NCBI GenBank assembly: GCA_964526435.1
Contig: CAZGIC010000001.1
Location: 29,203 to 93,202, forward strand
Source of the DNA: Gallispira sp964526435
GTDB taxonomy: Bacteria; Bacillota; Clostridia; Lachnospirales; CAG-274
Reading direction: 5' to 3'
Length of the DNA stretch: 64,000 nucleotides
In this document: positions 41,383 to 50,322 of the stretch, in pieces
Layout: each line of letters opens with the position of its first letter
Position numbering within the stretch: position 1 is the stretch's first letter
Notes under the pieces: generated by a model
Databases searched by the model: none
What the model was told of the DNA's origin: nothing
The model's input: the letters and a program-made list of their open reading frames with translations, nothing else
Position numbers and translations under genes: made by a program

Positions 41383-42942
41383 CTATCTGTTAAAAAGCTC
41401 ACAAAGATACTTAAGGGTTTCTGCCATCTGGTCTTTCAAATCTCCTTCTTCAAATCTGAACTGCCAGTTGCCGTCACTTATTCCCGGTCTGTTCATTCTT
41501 GCCCCGCTGTCAAAACCTATTATATCCTGTACAGGAATGATACTGTATTTTGCTGATGATGACACAGCAAGTCGTATAAGATCCCAGTTAATGCTGTCAC
41601 CGCTTATATTCATGTATCTTCTTATGTAGTCCTTATCCTTTTCACTTTGTTCACTATACCAGCCTATAGTCGTGTCATTGTCATGAGTTCCTGTATACAC
41701 AACATAATTATCCTTTTCATAATTGTGCGGAAGATATGAATTTTTGCAGTTATTAAAAGCAAACTGCAAAATCTTCATTCCAGGAAAACCAAGCTTATCC
41801 CTCAGCTCAATAACTTCCTCATTAAGATCTCCCAGATCTTCGGCAATTATGTTAACAGTGCCAAGTTTGTTTTGTATAGCGTCAAAAACCTCTGTCTGAG
41901 GACCCTTGTTCCATTTTCCATTTACAGCAGTTTCTTCACCCATAGGCACTGACCAGTAGCTTTCAAATCCTCTGAAATGGTCAATTCTGACAATATCCAC
42001 AAGCTCAAGAATCTTTTCTGTTCTCTTTATCCACCAGTCATAGCCTTCTTCCTTGTGTTTTTTCCAGTCATATAAAGGATTTCCCCAAAGCTGTCCATCC
42101 TTGCTGAAATAATCAGGGGGAACACCTGCAGCCTTTGTTGTAAATCCCTTTGTATTAATATAAAAAAGCTCTCTCCTGCTCCATGTATCAGAGCTGTCAG
42201 CAGCCACAAATATAGGAATATCCCCTATAATTTCAATGTCATTTTCATTTGCATATTCTTTAACATCAAGCCACTCTCTGTTAAATTCAAACTGTATAAA
42301 CTTATAGAAATTAACCTCATCAATAAGTTTTTCCCTGTATTCATTTAAGGCACTTTCCTCTCTGTCCCTTAAACTTTTAGGAAAGCTGTTCCATGCACCG
42401 CCGTAAAAACAGTCCTTAACCTTATCATCATTTATCACCTTAGATGCAATTCTATAGTAAGCTTTATACTCTTTGCTTTCGTAAGTATTTTTCCTCTCAG
42501 CTATAAAATAATTTTTGCACGCCATAAAAAGAGCATAATCCTCAAGCCAGAAAGAATTTTTATTGCAAAACTTTAAGTAATCTCTGTCCTTTAAATTAAA
42601 TCTTTTAAAAGCTTTTCTGTACAAATCATATTTATAGTCAATTACTTTTCCGTACTCAACATGTCTGCTGTCAAATTTCGGAACATATTTTATATCCTCT
42701 TCTTCAAGAAGTCCCTCTTCAGCCAATATATCAGGACTTATAAGCAGTGGATTCCCTGCAAATGTAGAAAAGCTCTGATATGGCGAATCTCCGAATCCTG
42801 TATGACCCAGAGGAAGTATCTGCCATAGTTTTTGTCCCGATTTCTTTAAAAAATCCACAAATTCCCTGCCATAAGCTAAATCACCTATGCCATATTTTGA
42901 CGGAAAACTTGTAGGATGAACTAAAATTCCGCATTTTCTCAT
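41383..42942 (-). CDS. malQ: 4-alpha-glucanotransferase (amylomaltase)
   Basis: 519 residues from ATG 42942, with GAGAGGTG upstream. The frame is open for 78 more codons, but that stretch is hydrophobic nonsense overlapping the promoter of the divergent lipoprotein gene. Landmarks of GH77: MRKCGILVHPTSFPSKYGIG, VRIDHFRGFESYW (nucleophile Asp), EDLGDLNEEV (acid/base Glu) and TGTHDNDTTIGW. The enzyme moves maltosyl units between alpha-1,4-glucans in maltodextrin and glycogen metabolism in the cytoplasm. Co-directional with the DUF1624 gene downstream. Confidence 0.95.
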   Translation of the reverse strand: MRKCGILVHPTSFPSKYGIGDLAYGREFVDFLKKSGQKLWQILPLGHTGFGDSPYQSFSTFAGNPLLISPDILAEEGLLEEEDIKYVPKFDSRHVEYGKVIDYKYDLYRKAFKRFNLKDRDYLKFCNKNSFWLEDYALFMACKNYFIAERKNTYESKEYKAYYRIASKVINDDKVKDCFYGGAWNSFPKSLRDREESALNEYREKLIDEVNFYKFIQFEFNREWLDVKEYANENDIEIIGDIPIFVAADSSDTWSRRELFYINTKGFTTKAAGVPPDYFSKDGQLWGNPLYDWKKHKEEGYDWWIKRTEKILELVDIVRIDHFRGFESYWSVPMGEETAVNGKWNKGPQTEVFDAIQNKLGTVNIIAEDLGDLNEEVIELRDKLGFPGMKILQFAFNNCKNSYLPHNYEKDNYVVYTGTHDNDTTIGWYSEQSEKDKDYIRRYMNISGDSINWDLIRLAVSSSAKYSIIPVQDIIGFDSGARMNRPGISDGNWQFRFEEGDLKDQMAETLKYLCELFNR

Positions 42943-43048
42943 AAAAAGCACCTCTCTTTTGGCAAAATTTTCTAATTTATATTTAAGTATATTGCACATA
43001 CTAAATATTGAGGAAAACCCAATTAATAAACACAAGGAGGAAATCAAA

Positions 43049-43417
43049 ATGTTAAAAAAACTATCATTCCTCGCCATTGTATGCTTATCATTATCCCTTG
43101 CAGGCTGTGGTTCTAATAATAATGATACCACAAACAACGGTACAAATGCAAGTGATACAACAACTGATACAAGCACCGATACTCAAAATAATGACCATGA
43201 TACTACAGATGACAGCGATAATATGGACCACAACGGTACAGATACCGAAAACAGCTCAGATATAGGTGACGATAGTACCTTAGGCGATGATATAGGCAAT
43301 GCTGTTGAGGATATAGGCGACGGTATAGACAATGCCGCTGAAAGTATAGGCGGAAATGACACAGGCTCTGATTCACAGGGCGGCACAGGAGGCACAATGG
43401 GTTCAACTGATCAGTAA
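43049..43417 (+). CDS. Small Asp/Thr/Asn-rich lipoprotein
   Basis: 122 residues from ATG 43049 with AAGGAGG upstream; an earlier in-frame ATG at 42959 lacks an RBS. The signal peptide ends in a lipobox, LSLAGC, so the mature protein would be lipid-anchored at the outer face of the membrane. The rest is low complexity and very acidic (for example DTTDDSDNMDHNGTDTENSS) with repeated IGDDIGN/IGDGID units. No enzymatic domain. It is the only clear plus-strand gene in the chromosomal part, divergent from malQ. Function unknown. Confidence 0.8.
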   Translation: MLKKLSFLAIVCLSLSLAGCGSNNNDTTNNGTNASDTTTDTSTDTQNNDHDTTDDSDNMDHNGTDTENSSDIGDDSTLGDDIGNAVEDIGDGIDNAAESIGGNDTGSDSQGGTGGTMGSTDQ

Positions 43418-43483
43418 ATAATTTCAAACAATGTGTTAAAGCCTTCCCTTTTTTTAGAATATATTCATTGACAATGGGGCTGT

Positions 43484-44536
43484 CTATTTACCGAAAGCCC
43501 CATTGCATATTTCTCTGAAAACTCTTATAAACTCCATATTTTCATTGTGTTTTTTTACACATATTCTGAAATATCCTTTTCCCAGATTTTCAAAATTACT
43601 GCATTCTCTTATCAATATCCCCTTTTCAAGAAATCTTTCTTTCAGGTCCTCTCTGCCCTTAAACAAAATATAATTGGCATTTGTTTCATATATTTTAGAC
43701 GCAAGCCCCTTTGAAAGCTCATTAATAAGATATTCTCTTTCTTCTTTTATAAGTTTCACTGTCTTCTCAATATATCCCTTTTCATTAAGGGCGGCCTCAC
43801 CTGCCATCTGTGCCGGTATTGACACATTCCACGGCTGCATTTTACTTTTTATGTTTTCTCTTGTTTTGCTGTCCCCTGTCAGTGCATAACCAAGCCTTAA
43901 ACCTGCCATAGCATATATTTTTGTAAATGCCCTTATTACTATCATGTGGGGAAATCTGCCATATTCCTTTACCATTGAAAATTCTTCCTGCCTTTCACAA
44001 AATGGCATAAAACATTCATCAATACATAAATATGTTCCCGTCATTTCACATTTAACAGCAATTTTTTCAATTAATTTTCTTTCTGTCAGATTGCCCACAG
44101 GGTTATTGGGACTGCAAAGAAATACAATATCAGTATCATTTGTAATTTCATTTATAAATGATTCATCAATATTAAAATTATTTTTTTCATTAAGCTTAAA
44201 ATGCCTTACACTTCCCCCTGCTGTTACAACCGCCCTTTCATACTCATAAAATGATGGTACAGGAATAAGTGCTTTCTTTGGCTTTATTCCGTAACATACA
44301 GCATATATAAGCTCTGCCGCACCATTTCCAAAAATAATATCCTCTTTTTTTATCCCCCTGCTTTTTTCTATTTCACGCCTTAATTTCTCACACTCACAAT
44401 CAGGATATGCCCCCGATAAAATTACTCCTTTGCACCCGGCATCTGCACAAGCTTCAGGCATACCCAGGGGATTTATATTAACGGAAAAATCATATTTGAC
44501 ATTATTTCTGTAAATATCGCCCCCGTGCAGATACAT
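43484..44536 (-). CDS. CobD/HisC-like PLP-dependent aminotransferase family protein
   Basis: 350 residues, AAGGAGGTG before the ATG. Fold-type I features: FSVNINPLGMP at the start, FGNGAAELIYAV, CSPNNPVGN, DECFMPF, and the PLP lysine in RAFTKIYAMAGLRLGY. The N-terminus HGGDIYRNN with NINPLG is typical of threonine-phosphate decarboxylase (CobD) in cobalamin synthesis. Histidinol-phosphate aminotransferase is the main alternative. No other cobalamin gene is in the window, so the pathway cannot be confirmed by context. A stem of CAATGGGGCT/AGCCCCATTG overlaps its stop codon at 43468-43505. Confidence 0.7.
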   Translation of the reverse strand: MYLHGGDIYRNNVKYDFSVNINPLGMPEACADAGCKGVILSGAYPDCECEKLRREIEKSRGIKKEDIIFGNGAAELIYAVCYGIKPKKALIPVPSFYEYERAVVTAGGSVRHFKLNEKNNFNIDESFINEITNDTDIVFLCSPNNPVGNLTERKLIEKIAVKCEMTGTYLCIDECFMPFCERQEEFSMVKEYGRFPHMIVIRAFTKIYAMAGLRLGYALTGDSKTRENIKSKMQPWNVSIPAQMAGEAALNEKGYIEKTVKLIKEEREYLINELSKGLASKIYETNANYILFKGREDLKERFLEKGILIRECSNFENLGKGYFRICVKKHNENMEFIRVFREICNGAFGK

Positions 44537-44568
44537 ACAGGCACCTCCTTTATGTAAGTACTTGATTT

Positions 44569-45093
44569 TTATTTTCCGCTGCTTCCAAGCTTTCCTTCTC
44601 CTCTTTCTGAAGGAATTTTCATAAGCTCCTCATAACTTATTTCCTCTCTTTCAAGCTCATTATGTACGCTGTGTACTATGCCCTGAAAAAGAGCCTTTGT
44701 ATAAGGATATACAATATAAGCCTCTTCAATAAGCTTTCTCACGCTTTCAGGCAGACTTTCCATATCAATTTTACTTATTATCACTGCCTTGTCGTTTGTA
44801 TTTGTTGCGGCAAGGAACCACTCACCTCTGTAACTTGAGTCAATAACTCCGGCACTGTACTTAATACCCTTGCTTCCCGTTGACCCTCTCTCGTGTATCT
44901 GTATGTAGTAATCAACAGGTATGGCACTTGCAACGCCTGTTGGTACAAGTCTTGTGCTGTGAGGAGGTATTATCATATATTCCTCATCAAAGCAGGGATA
45001 TATGTCAATTCCTGCATTCCATACATCCCTTTCAGGGATCTTTGCCCCCTCTTTAACCTTTGCAAAATAAATTTTGTTATCTTCTGTTTTCAT
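44569..45093 (-). CDS. dUTPase-family nucleotide hydrolase
   Basis: 174 residues from ATG 45093 (GAGGAATAG upstream, within the nrdG stop region). Motifs of trimeric dUTPases are in order: NAGIDIYPC (motif 1), HERGSTGSKGI (motif 2), AGVIDSSYRGEWFL (motif 3). A C-terminal glycine-rich tail, SERGEGKLGSSG, fits motif 5. The enzyme would remove dUTP and supply dUMP for thymidylate. Operon position after nrdD-nrdG fits deoxynucleotide supply. A dCTP deaminase-like activity is less likely. The protein is longer than a minimal dUTPase, with a helical insertion before the tail. Confidence 0.85.
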   Translation of the reverse strand: MKTEDNKIYFAKVKEGAKIPERDVWNAGIDIYPCFDEEYMIIPPHSTRLVPTGVASAIPVDYYIQIHERGSTGSKGIKYSAGVIDSSYRGEWFLAATNTNDKAVIISKIDMESLPESVRKLIEEAYIVYPYTKALFQGIVHSVHNELEREEISYEELMKIPSERGEGKLGSSGK

Positions 45094-45097
45094 ATTA

Positions 45098-45589
45098 CTA
45101 TTCCTCATAAAGAACAACTTCACCCTTTTTTACTGTAGCCGGCACATCAATTATTCTCTGATTGCTTGACCCTCTCCAGTGAAGCTGAGTATCCTTCAGT
45201 TCATCTACAAATTTACCATCTACCAATACATCAATATAATTTATAATTTCCAGATTACTTATCTGTTCCCATAAATAGCCTGTATAAAGCCATATATCCT
45301 TATCGGGAAATTTTTCCTTTATTTTCTTTGCCAGTTCTGTAATTTCAGCTCTGTTTGCTTTGTGAAGAGGATCACCGCCACTGAATGTCACACCTGAAAT
45401 ATATCCCGGTGACAAACACTCAAAAAGCTCTCTTTCAGCATCTTCATCAAAGAGCAGTCCTCCGTTAATGTCCCATGTTACAGGATTGTGACAATTTACA
45501 CAGTGGTGTTCGCATCCGCTTACCCAAAGCACTGTTCTCAATCCTTCCCCATTAAGCATATCATCGTGAGTTATATTATGGTATCTCAT
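45098..45589 (-). CDS. nrdG: Anaerobic ribonucleotide reductase activating enzyme
   Basis: 163 residues. Radical-SAM cluster motif CEHHCVNC within WVSGCEHHCVNCHNPVTWDI, then TFSGGDPLH and WLYTGYLWEQ. NrdG uses S-adenosylmethionine to generate the glycyl radical on NrdD. It lies about 300 bases downstream of nrdD, with a structured repeat in between, and 5 bases upstream of the dUTPase-like gene. Both length and motifs are standard for the family. Confidence 0.95.
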   Translation of the reverse strand: MRYHNITHDDMLNGEGLRTVLWVSGCEHHCVNCHNPVTWDINGGLLFDEDAERELFECLSPGYISGVTFSGGDPLHKANRAEITELAKKIKEKFPDKDIWLYTGYLWEQISNLEIINYIDVLVDGKFVDELKDTQLHWRGSSNQRIIDVPATVKKGEVVLYEE

Positions 45590-45639
45590 ATCTTAATTCT
45601 ACCTTTCAGCAAATATACAGGGAGAATATCCCCCTGTAT

Positions 45640-45900
45640 ACTCAATTTAACATTTATTTAAATTATACTATGTGCCTCTATAAGGCTCCATAAATCACCT
45701 TGGCTGAAAATCGGAGCAAGCTCCATTTTCACATTATAACCTTTTCGCTCTCCCATCTCATCTTTTTACTTTAAATATGCTTAACACATATTTACTTGCT
45801 TACGCAAGTGAAGGCTTCGCCTTCAAGTAAAAAGACTCGATAACATCCTTCCCAGGGAAATGAAAGCAAGCTTTCATTTCTCCTGCTTCAGGATGTTACA
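45640..45900. repeat. Structured intergenic repeat between nrdG and nrdD
   Basis: No gene in this gap of about 305 bases. It holds nested inverted repeats: CTTTTTACTT at about 45764-45773 with AAGTAAAAAG near 45825-45834, enclosing ACTTGCTTACGCAAGT and GAAGGCTTCGCCTTC. Next to it TAACATCCT and AGGATGTTA (45841-45898) enclose GAAATGAAAG/CTTTCATTTC and overlap the nrdD stop codon. It looks like a mobile, palindrome-rich insert that now serves as the nrdD 3' end. Confidence 0.55.
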
Positions 45901-48067
45901 TGCTAACTCTGTCAGCTATTTCGGCCATTTTAGCCTCATTAAGTCTTGTATCACCGCTTACTCTTGAATAGCTCAGATATCCGTTCATTCTCTCGATCTT
46001 AGTCAAATTCCTACTGCCGCACTTAGGACAAACATCCATTTCAAGCTCCTGATGTCCGCAGTCATCGCAATATGAAAGACTTAAGTTTACGCCCTCATAG
46101 AATCCCATATCCATAGCTCTTTCAATAAGAGTAACAATTGCATCTTTATTATAAGAAATAGGATACTTAACATACTGAATTTTACCGCCGTTCATAAGAT
46201 TCCAAAATCTCTTTTCAAGGTTCTGCTTTTCAATAGGAGTAATATTCTCCTTAACATGGCAATGGAAGCTGTTTGAAACATATTCTCTGTCTGAAACATT
46301 TTCAATTATTCCATACTTTCTTCTGAACTGCTTTACCTGAAGACCACAAAGGCTTTCAGCCGGTGTTCCGTAAATAGCATATAAAACGCCGTCCTCTTCC
46401 TTATACTTATTAATTTTGTTATTAATATATCTCATTACCTCTAAGGCAAACTGACCATCTTCAACAAGACTCTTCTGGTTATAAAGCTCCTGAAGCTCAT
46501 TAAGAGCAGTAATACCAAAGCTTACAGTACATGACTTAAGAAGAGGCTTTATTTTGTCATTAGGCTTTAAGTGACCGCCGTAAAATCCTCCCTCACAATA
46601 AGCAACAGGATTTGTTGACGCCTTCATTTCTCCTAAGTAATCAATAGTTTTCTTATGAACATTTCTTATCATTTCCAGATAGTAGTCAAGAACTTCATAG
46701 AAATCTCTGCTTTCAGACCTTGCCTTTGCAAATATCATAGGAAGATGCAAGCTTATAGCACCTAAATTAAATCTTCCAACAACAATGGCCTTGTCATTTT
46801 CATCAGCAGGCTTCATTCCGCCTCTTTCAAACCACAGTGAAAGGAAAGCTCTGCAGCCCATAGGACTTATAACAACGCCGTACTTTTTATAAGCCTCTGC
46901 AACATAGCTGTCACCGGAAAGGCTTAACCAGTCAGGATACATTGTCTTAGCTGAACATTCAACTCCTGCAATAAAAACATCATGAAGTTCCTTGCCTTCG
47001 CCGTGAAGTTCCTTATCATAAAGAAAAACGATCTTAGGGAAAAGAACAGGCTTTTTATTTTCCTTCTTGCCCTGTCCCCCTTTGTGAACATCAAGGGCAG
47101 TGATTGCAGCCATTTTTCCGAATCTATCCTTAGCAAGTCCAAGAGTAATTGTAATGAAAGGATAGTCCCCTCTTGAAGAACCAACAGAATTAAGCTTGTA
47201 CTCAATCCCCTGGAACCCCTGTTCAAACTCACGTCTTACCTTTTTGCATGCAGTTTCATCAATATACTTAAGGTCCTCAACTGAAAGTTCTTCAGTACCT
47301 CTTATATCCTTAATATATGACTTTATTTCATTACAGTACTTCTTATAGCTTTTTTCTGCATAAGGAGAAAGTATTTTATCTATTTCCGGCACAGTAAATC
47401 CGCCGTACTGCTGACTGGCCGTAGACAAAACAACATCACCTATTACATCAAAGGCAACAGGAAGTGAATTAGGCTCATTATACCAGAGGTTGCCCATTTC
47501 AAATCCGCCTTTAAGCACAGCACCCATGTCAAAAAGACAGCAGTTCATAGTATCACGTCTTGCAGACATATCGTGTATATAAATATATCCGTCCTTGCAG
47601 GCCTGCTTTTCCTCTGTTGTAAGGAAAAACTTCTGATAAAGCTCCTTATTCAGATGATTATATATAAGACTTCTCTTAGTTGCCACAAGAGCAGAATCTG
47701 TATTTGAATTTTCCTTGTCACCTATATACATAATACTTTGTGCTTTCTGATATACATCATCAAGCATATGTACAAAGTCTTTTTTATAATTACGATAGTC
47801 CTTATAACTCTTTGCAACCTTAGGCTCAATTACCTCAAGAGCACTTTCAACCAGATTATGCATTGTCTGGATAGGTATATTTTTAACACCGCTTTCATTT
47901 ATATGTGATTCAACCCAGTCAACAACACCTTCATATTGTTCCTGAGTAAAAGCAAACATTACTCTATTTGCAGACTTGGTAATAGCTGCTATTATCTTTG
48001 TAGCATCAAAGGCTTCAAGAGTTCCGTCTTTTTTTATAATAAATACATCACTCATATCATTTTTCAC
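45896..48067 (-). CDS. nrdD: Anaerobic (class III) ribonucleoside-triphosphate reductase
   Basis: About 723 residues. The start is ambiguous: GTG 48067 has GGAGG 8 bases upstream, with GTG 48070 and ATG 48055 possible. An N-terminal ATP-cone (IKKDGTLEAFDATKIIAAIT) senses dATP/ATP. The body has MNCCLFDMG, and the C-terminus a zinc site, CDDCGHQE with CPKCGS. The glycyl-radical site lies in RMNGYLSYSRV. It reduces NTPs to dNTPs in strict anaerobes after activation by NrdG. The promoter carries NrdR-like boxes. Confidence 0.95.
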   Translation of the reverse strand: MKNDMSDVFIIKKDGTLEAFDATKIIAAITKSANRVMFAFTQEQYEGVVDWVESHINESGVKNIPIQTMHNLVESALEVIEPKVAKSYKDYRNYKKDFVHMLDDVYQKAQSIMYIGDKENSNTDSALVATKRSLIYNHLNKELYQKFFLTTEEKQACKDGYIYIHDMSARRDTMNCCLFDMGAVLKGGFEMGNLWYNEPNSLPVAFDVIGDVVLSTASQQYGGFTVPEIDKILSPYAEKSYKKYCNEIKSYIKDIRGTEELSVEDLKYIDETACKKVRREFEQGFQGIEYKLNSVGSSRGDYPFITITLGLAKDRFGKMAAITALDVHKGGQGKKENKKPVLFPKIVFLYDKELHGEGKELHDVFIAGVECSAKTMYPDWLSLSGDSYVAEAYKKYGVVISPMGCRAFLSLWFERGGMKPADENDKAIVVGRFNLGAISLHLPMIFAKARSESRDFYEVLDYYLEMIRNVHKKTIDYLGEMKASTNPVAYCEGGFYGGHLKPNDKIKPLLKSCTVSFGITALNELQELYNQKSLVEDGQFALEVMRYINNKINKYKEEDGVLYAIYGTPAESLCGLQVKQFRRKYGIIENVSDREYVSNSFHCHVKENITPIEKQNLEKRFWNLMNGGKIQYVKYPISYNKDAIVTLIERAMDMGFYEGVNLSLSYCDDCGHQELEMDVCPKCGSRNLTKIERMNGYLSYSRVSGDTRLNEAKMAEIADRVSM

Positions 48068-48080
48068 CACAGACACCTCC

Positions 48081-48132
48081 TACTATATTTAGTGGTAAGA
48101 TATATTTTACACCCCTAAATCTAGTATGTCAA
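48081..48132 (-). promoter_or_regulatory. nrdD promoter with two NrdR-like boxes
   Basis: Minus strand TTGACA (48127-48132), 17-base spacer, TAAAAT (48104-48109). One box with the CTAGATTTAGGGGT pattern fills the spacer (48111-48126). A second, ACCACTAAATATAGTA, lies at 48081-48096, about 30 bases away, that is three helical turns. This is how NrdR repressors bind in pairs. The rest of 48133-48281 shows no gene. Confidence 0.7.
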
Positions 48133-48281
48133 CATTATCAGCAAACAATTTTTGCACAAATAACATACCCTATTTTTATATATTTTTTTACTTGACAACA
48201 AAAAAGTCTTGTATTTAGCTGATTTCATTTTGTTACACAACTGTAACATTCTTTGTGCAATTTTACTATTGATTTCGCCTT

Positions 48282-49094
48282 TTATTTGTTTAATATATAA
48301 TAAACTGCCTTACAAAGTCCGTCTTTATTAATATCATCAGTTACAAAATCGGCATATTTTATCAGATTTTTACTTGAGTTACCCATTGCAACAGCAGTAT
48401 GTGCAAATTTTAACATTTCAATATCATTGTCACTGTCCCCTATAGCCGCCGTATCTTCCTGCCGCCCTCCGAAATATTCAAGTATTTTTTCTATACCTTT
48501 TGCCTTTGTAATACCCTTAATATTTATTTCACCGCTGTTTCTTCCAAATTCCTTTATTGTATAGGGAACTATTGCATATCTTTCCCCTACTTTGCCCCGC
48601 ATTTCATCAATAGTTATGTCAGTGTCATAATAGAGTATTTTATTAATTCCTGCAATACCGTTAAAGTTTTCAAGCCTTGTCATCATATTGTAGAAAAGAT
48701 CTTTTTCAACATCTCTTCCAAGACTTGTAAACACATCTCTTAAAAATTCCTGTGTTTCACCGTTATTAAAAACTGTTTTATCTGTTTCCGCCGAAAACTT
48801 TATATTATTTTCCAAAAGTATATTTATTATTCTGTCTGACTCATCTTTAGTCATTGAAATACTTTCAATAACCCTGCCTTCAGCCTCTACATAACCTCCT
48901 GCAGCTCCGATTATACCGTCAAATCCAATGTCAAGCACATTGTCAAATATTTCGCATTTTGATCTGCCCGTTGCAATAAATACCTTGTGCCCCTTTTCTC
49001 TTGCCATTTTTATAGCAGCTGCGGCACTTTCAGGCACGTTTCCCTGTCTGTCAAGAATAGTACCGTCTATATCTATAAATATATATTTACTCAT
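48282..49094 (-). CDS. Cof-type HAD-superfamily phosphatase
   Basis: 270 residues. HAD motifs: FIDIDGTILD (nucleophile Asp), ATGRSKCE, a lysine region near the middle, and AAIGDSDNDIEMLKFA (motif IV). Between motifs I and II there is a C2-type cap. Cof/YbiV-like enzymes dephosphorylate sugar phosphates or cofactors such as flavin and PLP precursors; substrate is not predictable here. The start overlaps the queF stop by four bases, so it is translated with queF. Confidence 0.88.
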   Translation of the reverse strand: MSKYIFIDIDGTILDRQGNVPESAAAAIKMAREKGHKVFIATGRSKCEIFDNVLDIGFDGIIGAAGGYVEAEGRVIESISMTKDESDRIINILLENNIKFSAETDKTVFNNGETQEFLRDVFTSLGRDVEKDLFYNMMTRLENFNGIAGINKILYYDTDITIDEMRGKVGERYAIVPYTIKEFGRNSGEINIKGITKAKGIEKILEYFGGRQEDTAAIGDSDNDIEMLKFAHTAVAMGNSSKNLIKYADFVTDDINKDGLCKAVYYILNK

Positions 49095-49588
49095 CTGTTG
49101 TCAATCTTCTCGGGATAAAGATCATGGTTAGCAAGTCTGTTCCATGCCACTTCTTCCCACTTGGTGCCTTTCTTACCATAATTACAGTAAGGATCAATTG
49201 AAATTCCGCCTCTAGGCGTAAACTTGCCCCAAACCTCAATATATTTAGGATCCATAAGTTTAATTAAGTCTTTCATTATAATATTCATACAGTCCTCATG
49301 AAAATCACCGTGATTTCTGAAGCTGAATAAATAAAGCTTAAGACTTTTGCTCTCAACCATTTTTTCACCGGGTACATAACTTATGTATACAGTTGCAAAA
49401 TCAGGCTGTCCCGTTATAGGACAAAGACTTGTAAACTCAGGACAGTTGAACTTTACAAAATAATCATTTTCAGGATGCTTGTTTATAAATGTTTCAAGAA
49501 CTTCCGGAGCATAATCACTTTTGTATTCCACACCTTTGCTCCCAAGCAATGTAACACTATCCATTTCATCTTTGCTTCTTCCACTCAT
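49091..49588 (-). CDS. queF: 7-cyano-7-deazaguanine reductase
   Basis: 165 residues from ATG 49588 (GGAAGG upstream; a TTG at 49606 overlaps that RBS). Signatures: FNCPEFTSLCPITGQPDFAT with the catalytic Cys and Asp, then ESKSLKLYLFSFRNHGDFHE, the QueF motif. It reduces preQ0 to preQ1 with NADPH in queuosine synthesis. It is the short, single-domain bacterial form. The other pathway genes (queC, folE, queE, queD) lie about 700 bases upstream on the same strand, separated by hicBA. Confidence 0.94.
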   Translation of the reverse strand: MSGRSKDEMDSVTLLGSKGVEYKSDYAPEVLETFINKHPENDYFVKFNCPEFTSLCPITGQPDFATVYISYVPGEKMVESKSLKLYLFSFRNHGDFHEDCMNIIMKDLIKLMDPKYIEVWGKFTPRGGISIDPYCNYGKKGTKWEEVAWNRLANHDLYPEKIDNR

Positions 49589-49719
49589 AATTTTTCCTTC
49601 CTTCAAAAATATTTCAAACTCTGACTAATTCATTGTAAATTCTTAGCCCTCTTCTAAATAAAAATGTGTAAAGCCTTTTATCAGACTTTACACATAACAC
49701 ACTATATTACCATTAAATT

Positions 49720-49935
49720 TTAAGCATACATCAATTTGCCCTTTGGCTGTGGTATTTCTTCACCATCCTCAATAGCACATTCAATCCATTCTTTAATAAT
49801 AATTTCGGTATTACTAATAAGCTCCTGCAATGTTTTACCGTCTGCCATACAGCCCGGCAGCTCCGGCACTTCAGAAATATAACAATCATCTTCTTTTGAC
49901 CAATAAATAATTATTTCATATTTTGGTATATCCAT
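49720..49935 (-). CDS. hicB: HicB-like antitoxin
   Basis: 71 residues, a HicB-type partial RNase H fold: YEIIIYWSKEDDCYISEVPE, then LPGCMADGKTLQELISNTEI. The sequence SEVPELPGC is the family hallmark. No separate DNA-binding domain follows, so it is the short form. It neutralises the HicA toxin encoded 4 bases upstream. The toxin-first order hicA-hicB on the minus strand is standard. Confidence 0.88.
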   Translation of the reverse strand: MDIPKYEIIIYWSKEDDCYISEVPELPGCMADGKTLQELISNTEIIIKEWIECAIEDGEEIPQPKGKLMYA

Positions 49936-49939
49936 ATTT

Positions 49940-50191
49940 TCAACCCCCTAAATGATATTTTAAAATAATTTGCCTGACCTGTTTAACCTGATAACTTTTT
50001 GCTTTATTGCCATTTGGCTGAATATTAATACGTTCAGGTATATTACTGTTTTTATAAATAAAATGATCCCCTTTTATTCTGCATTTAAAATCCAAGTCTT
50101 CAAGTAAATTCTGTAAATCTTTGAATTTAATATTTGCATCTTTAGAACCCGATAAAATATCAAGCAAAATTTTATCATTTAAGATATTCAC
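49940..50191 (-). CDS. hicA: HicA-like mRNA interferase toxin
   Basis: 83 residues. It has the dsRBD-like HicA pattern: LLEDLDFKCRIKGDHFIYKN with the catalytic His, then INIQPNGNKAKSYQVKQVRQ. It is somewhat longer than minimal HicA at the N-terminus. HicA cleaves mRNA when free of HicB. The pair sits between queF and queC, breaking the queuosine cluster, which suggests a later insertion. The gap 50192-50322 holds its promoter region only. Confidence 0.85.
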   Translation of the reverse strand: MNILNDKILLDILSGSKDANIKFKDLQNLLEDLDFKCRIKGDHFIYKNSNIPERINIQPNGNKAKSYQVKQVRQIILKYHLGG

Positions 50192-50322
50192 CGCCTCTTT
50201 ATATTATATCATTAGCATAAAAAATATGCAATTACAAATTAAATAATTAACTGTAATTTAGTATAAAGTCCATATTTAATTTTCAATGTTCAAATATCAC
50301 AGCCCTCTACATCTTATTACAT

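Noticed and set aside
42943..43176. 78-residue N-terminal extension of malQ
   Set aside because: Hydrophobic non-homologous sequence without RBS; GH77 starts at MRKCGILVHP with a good RBS.
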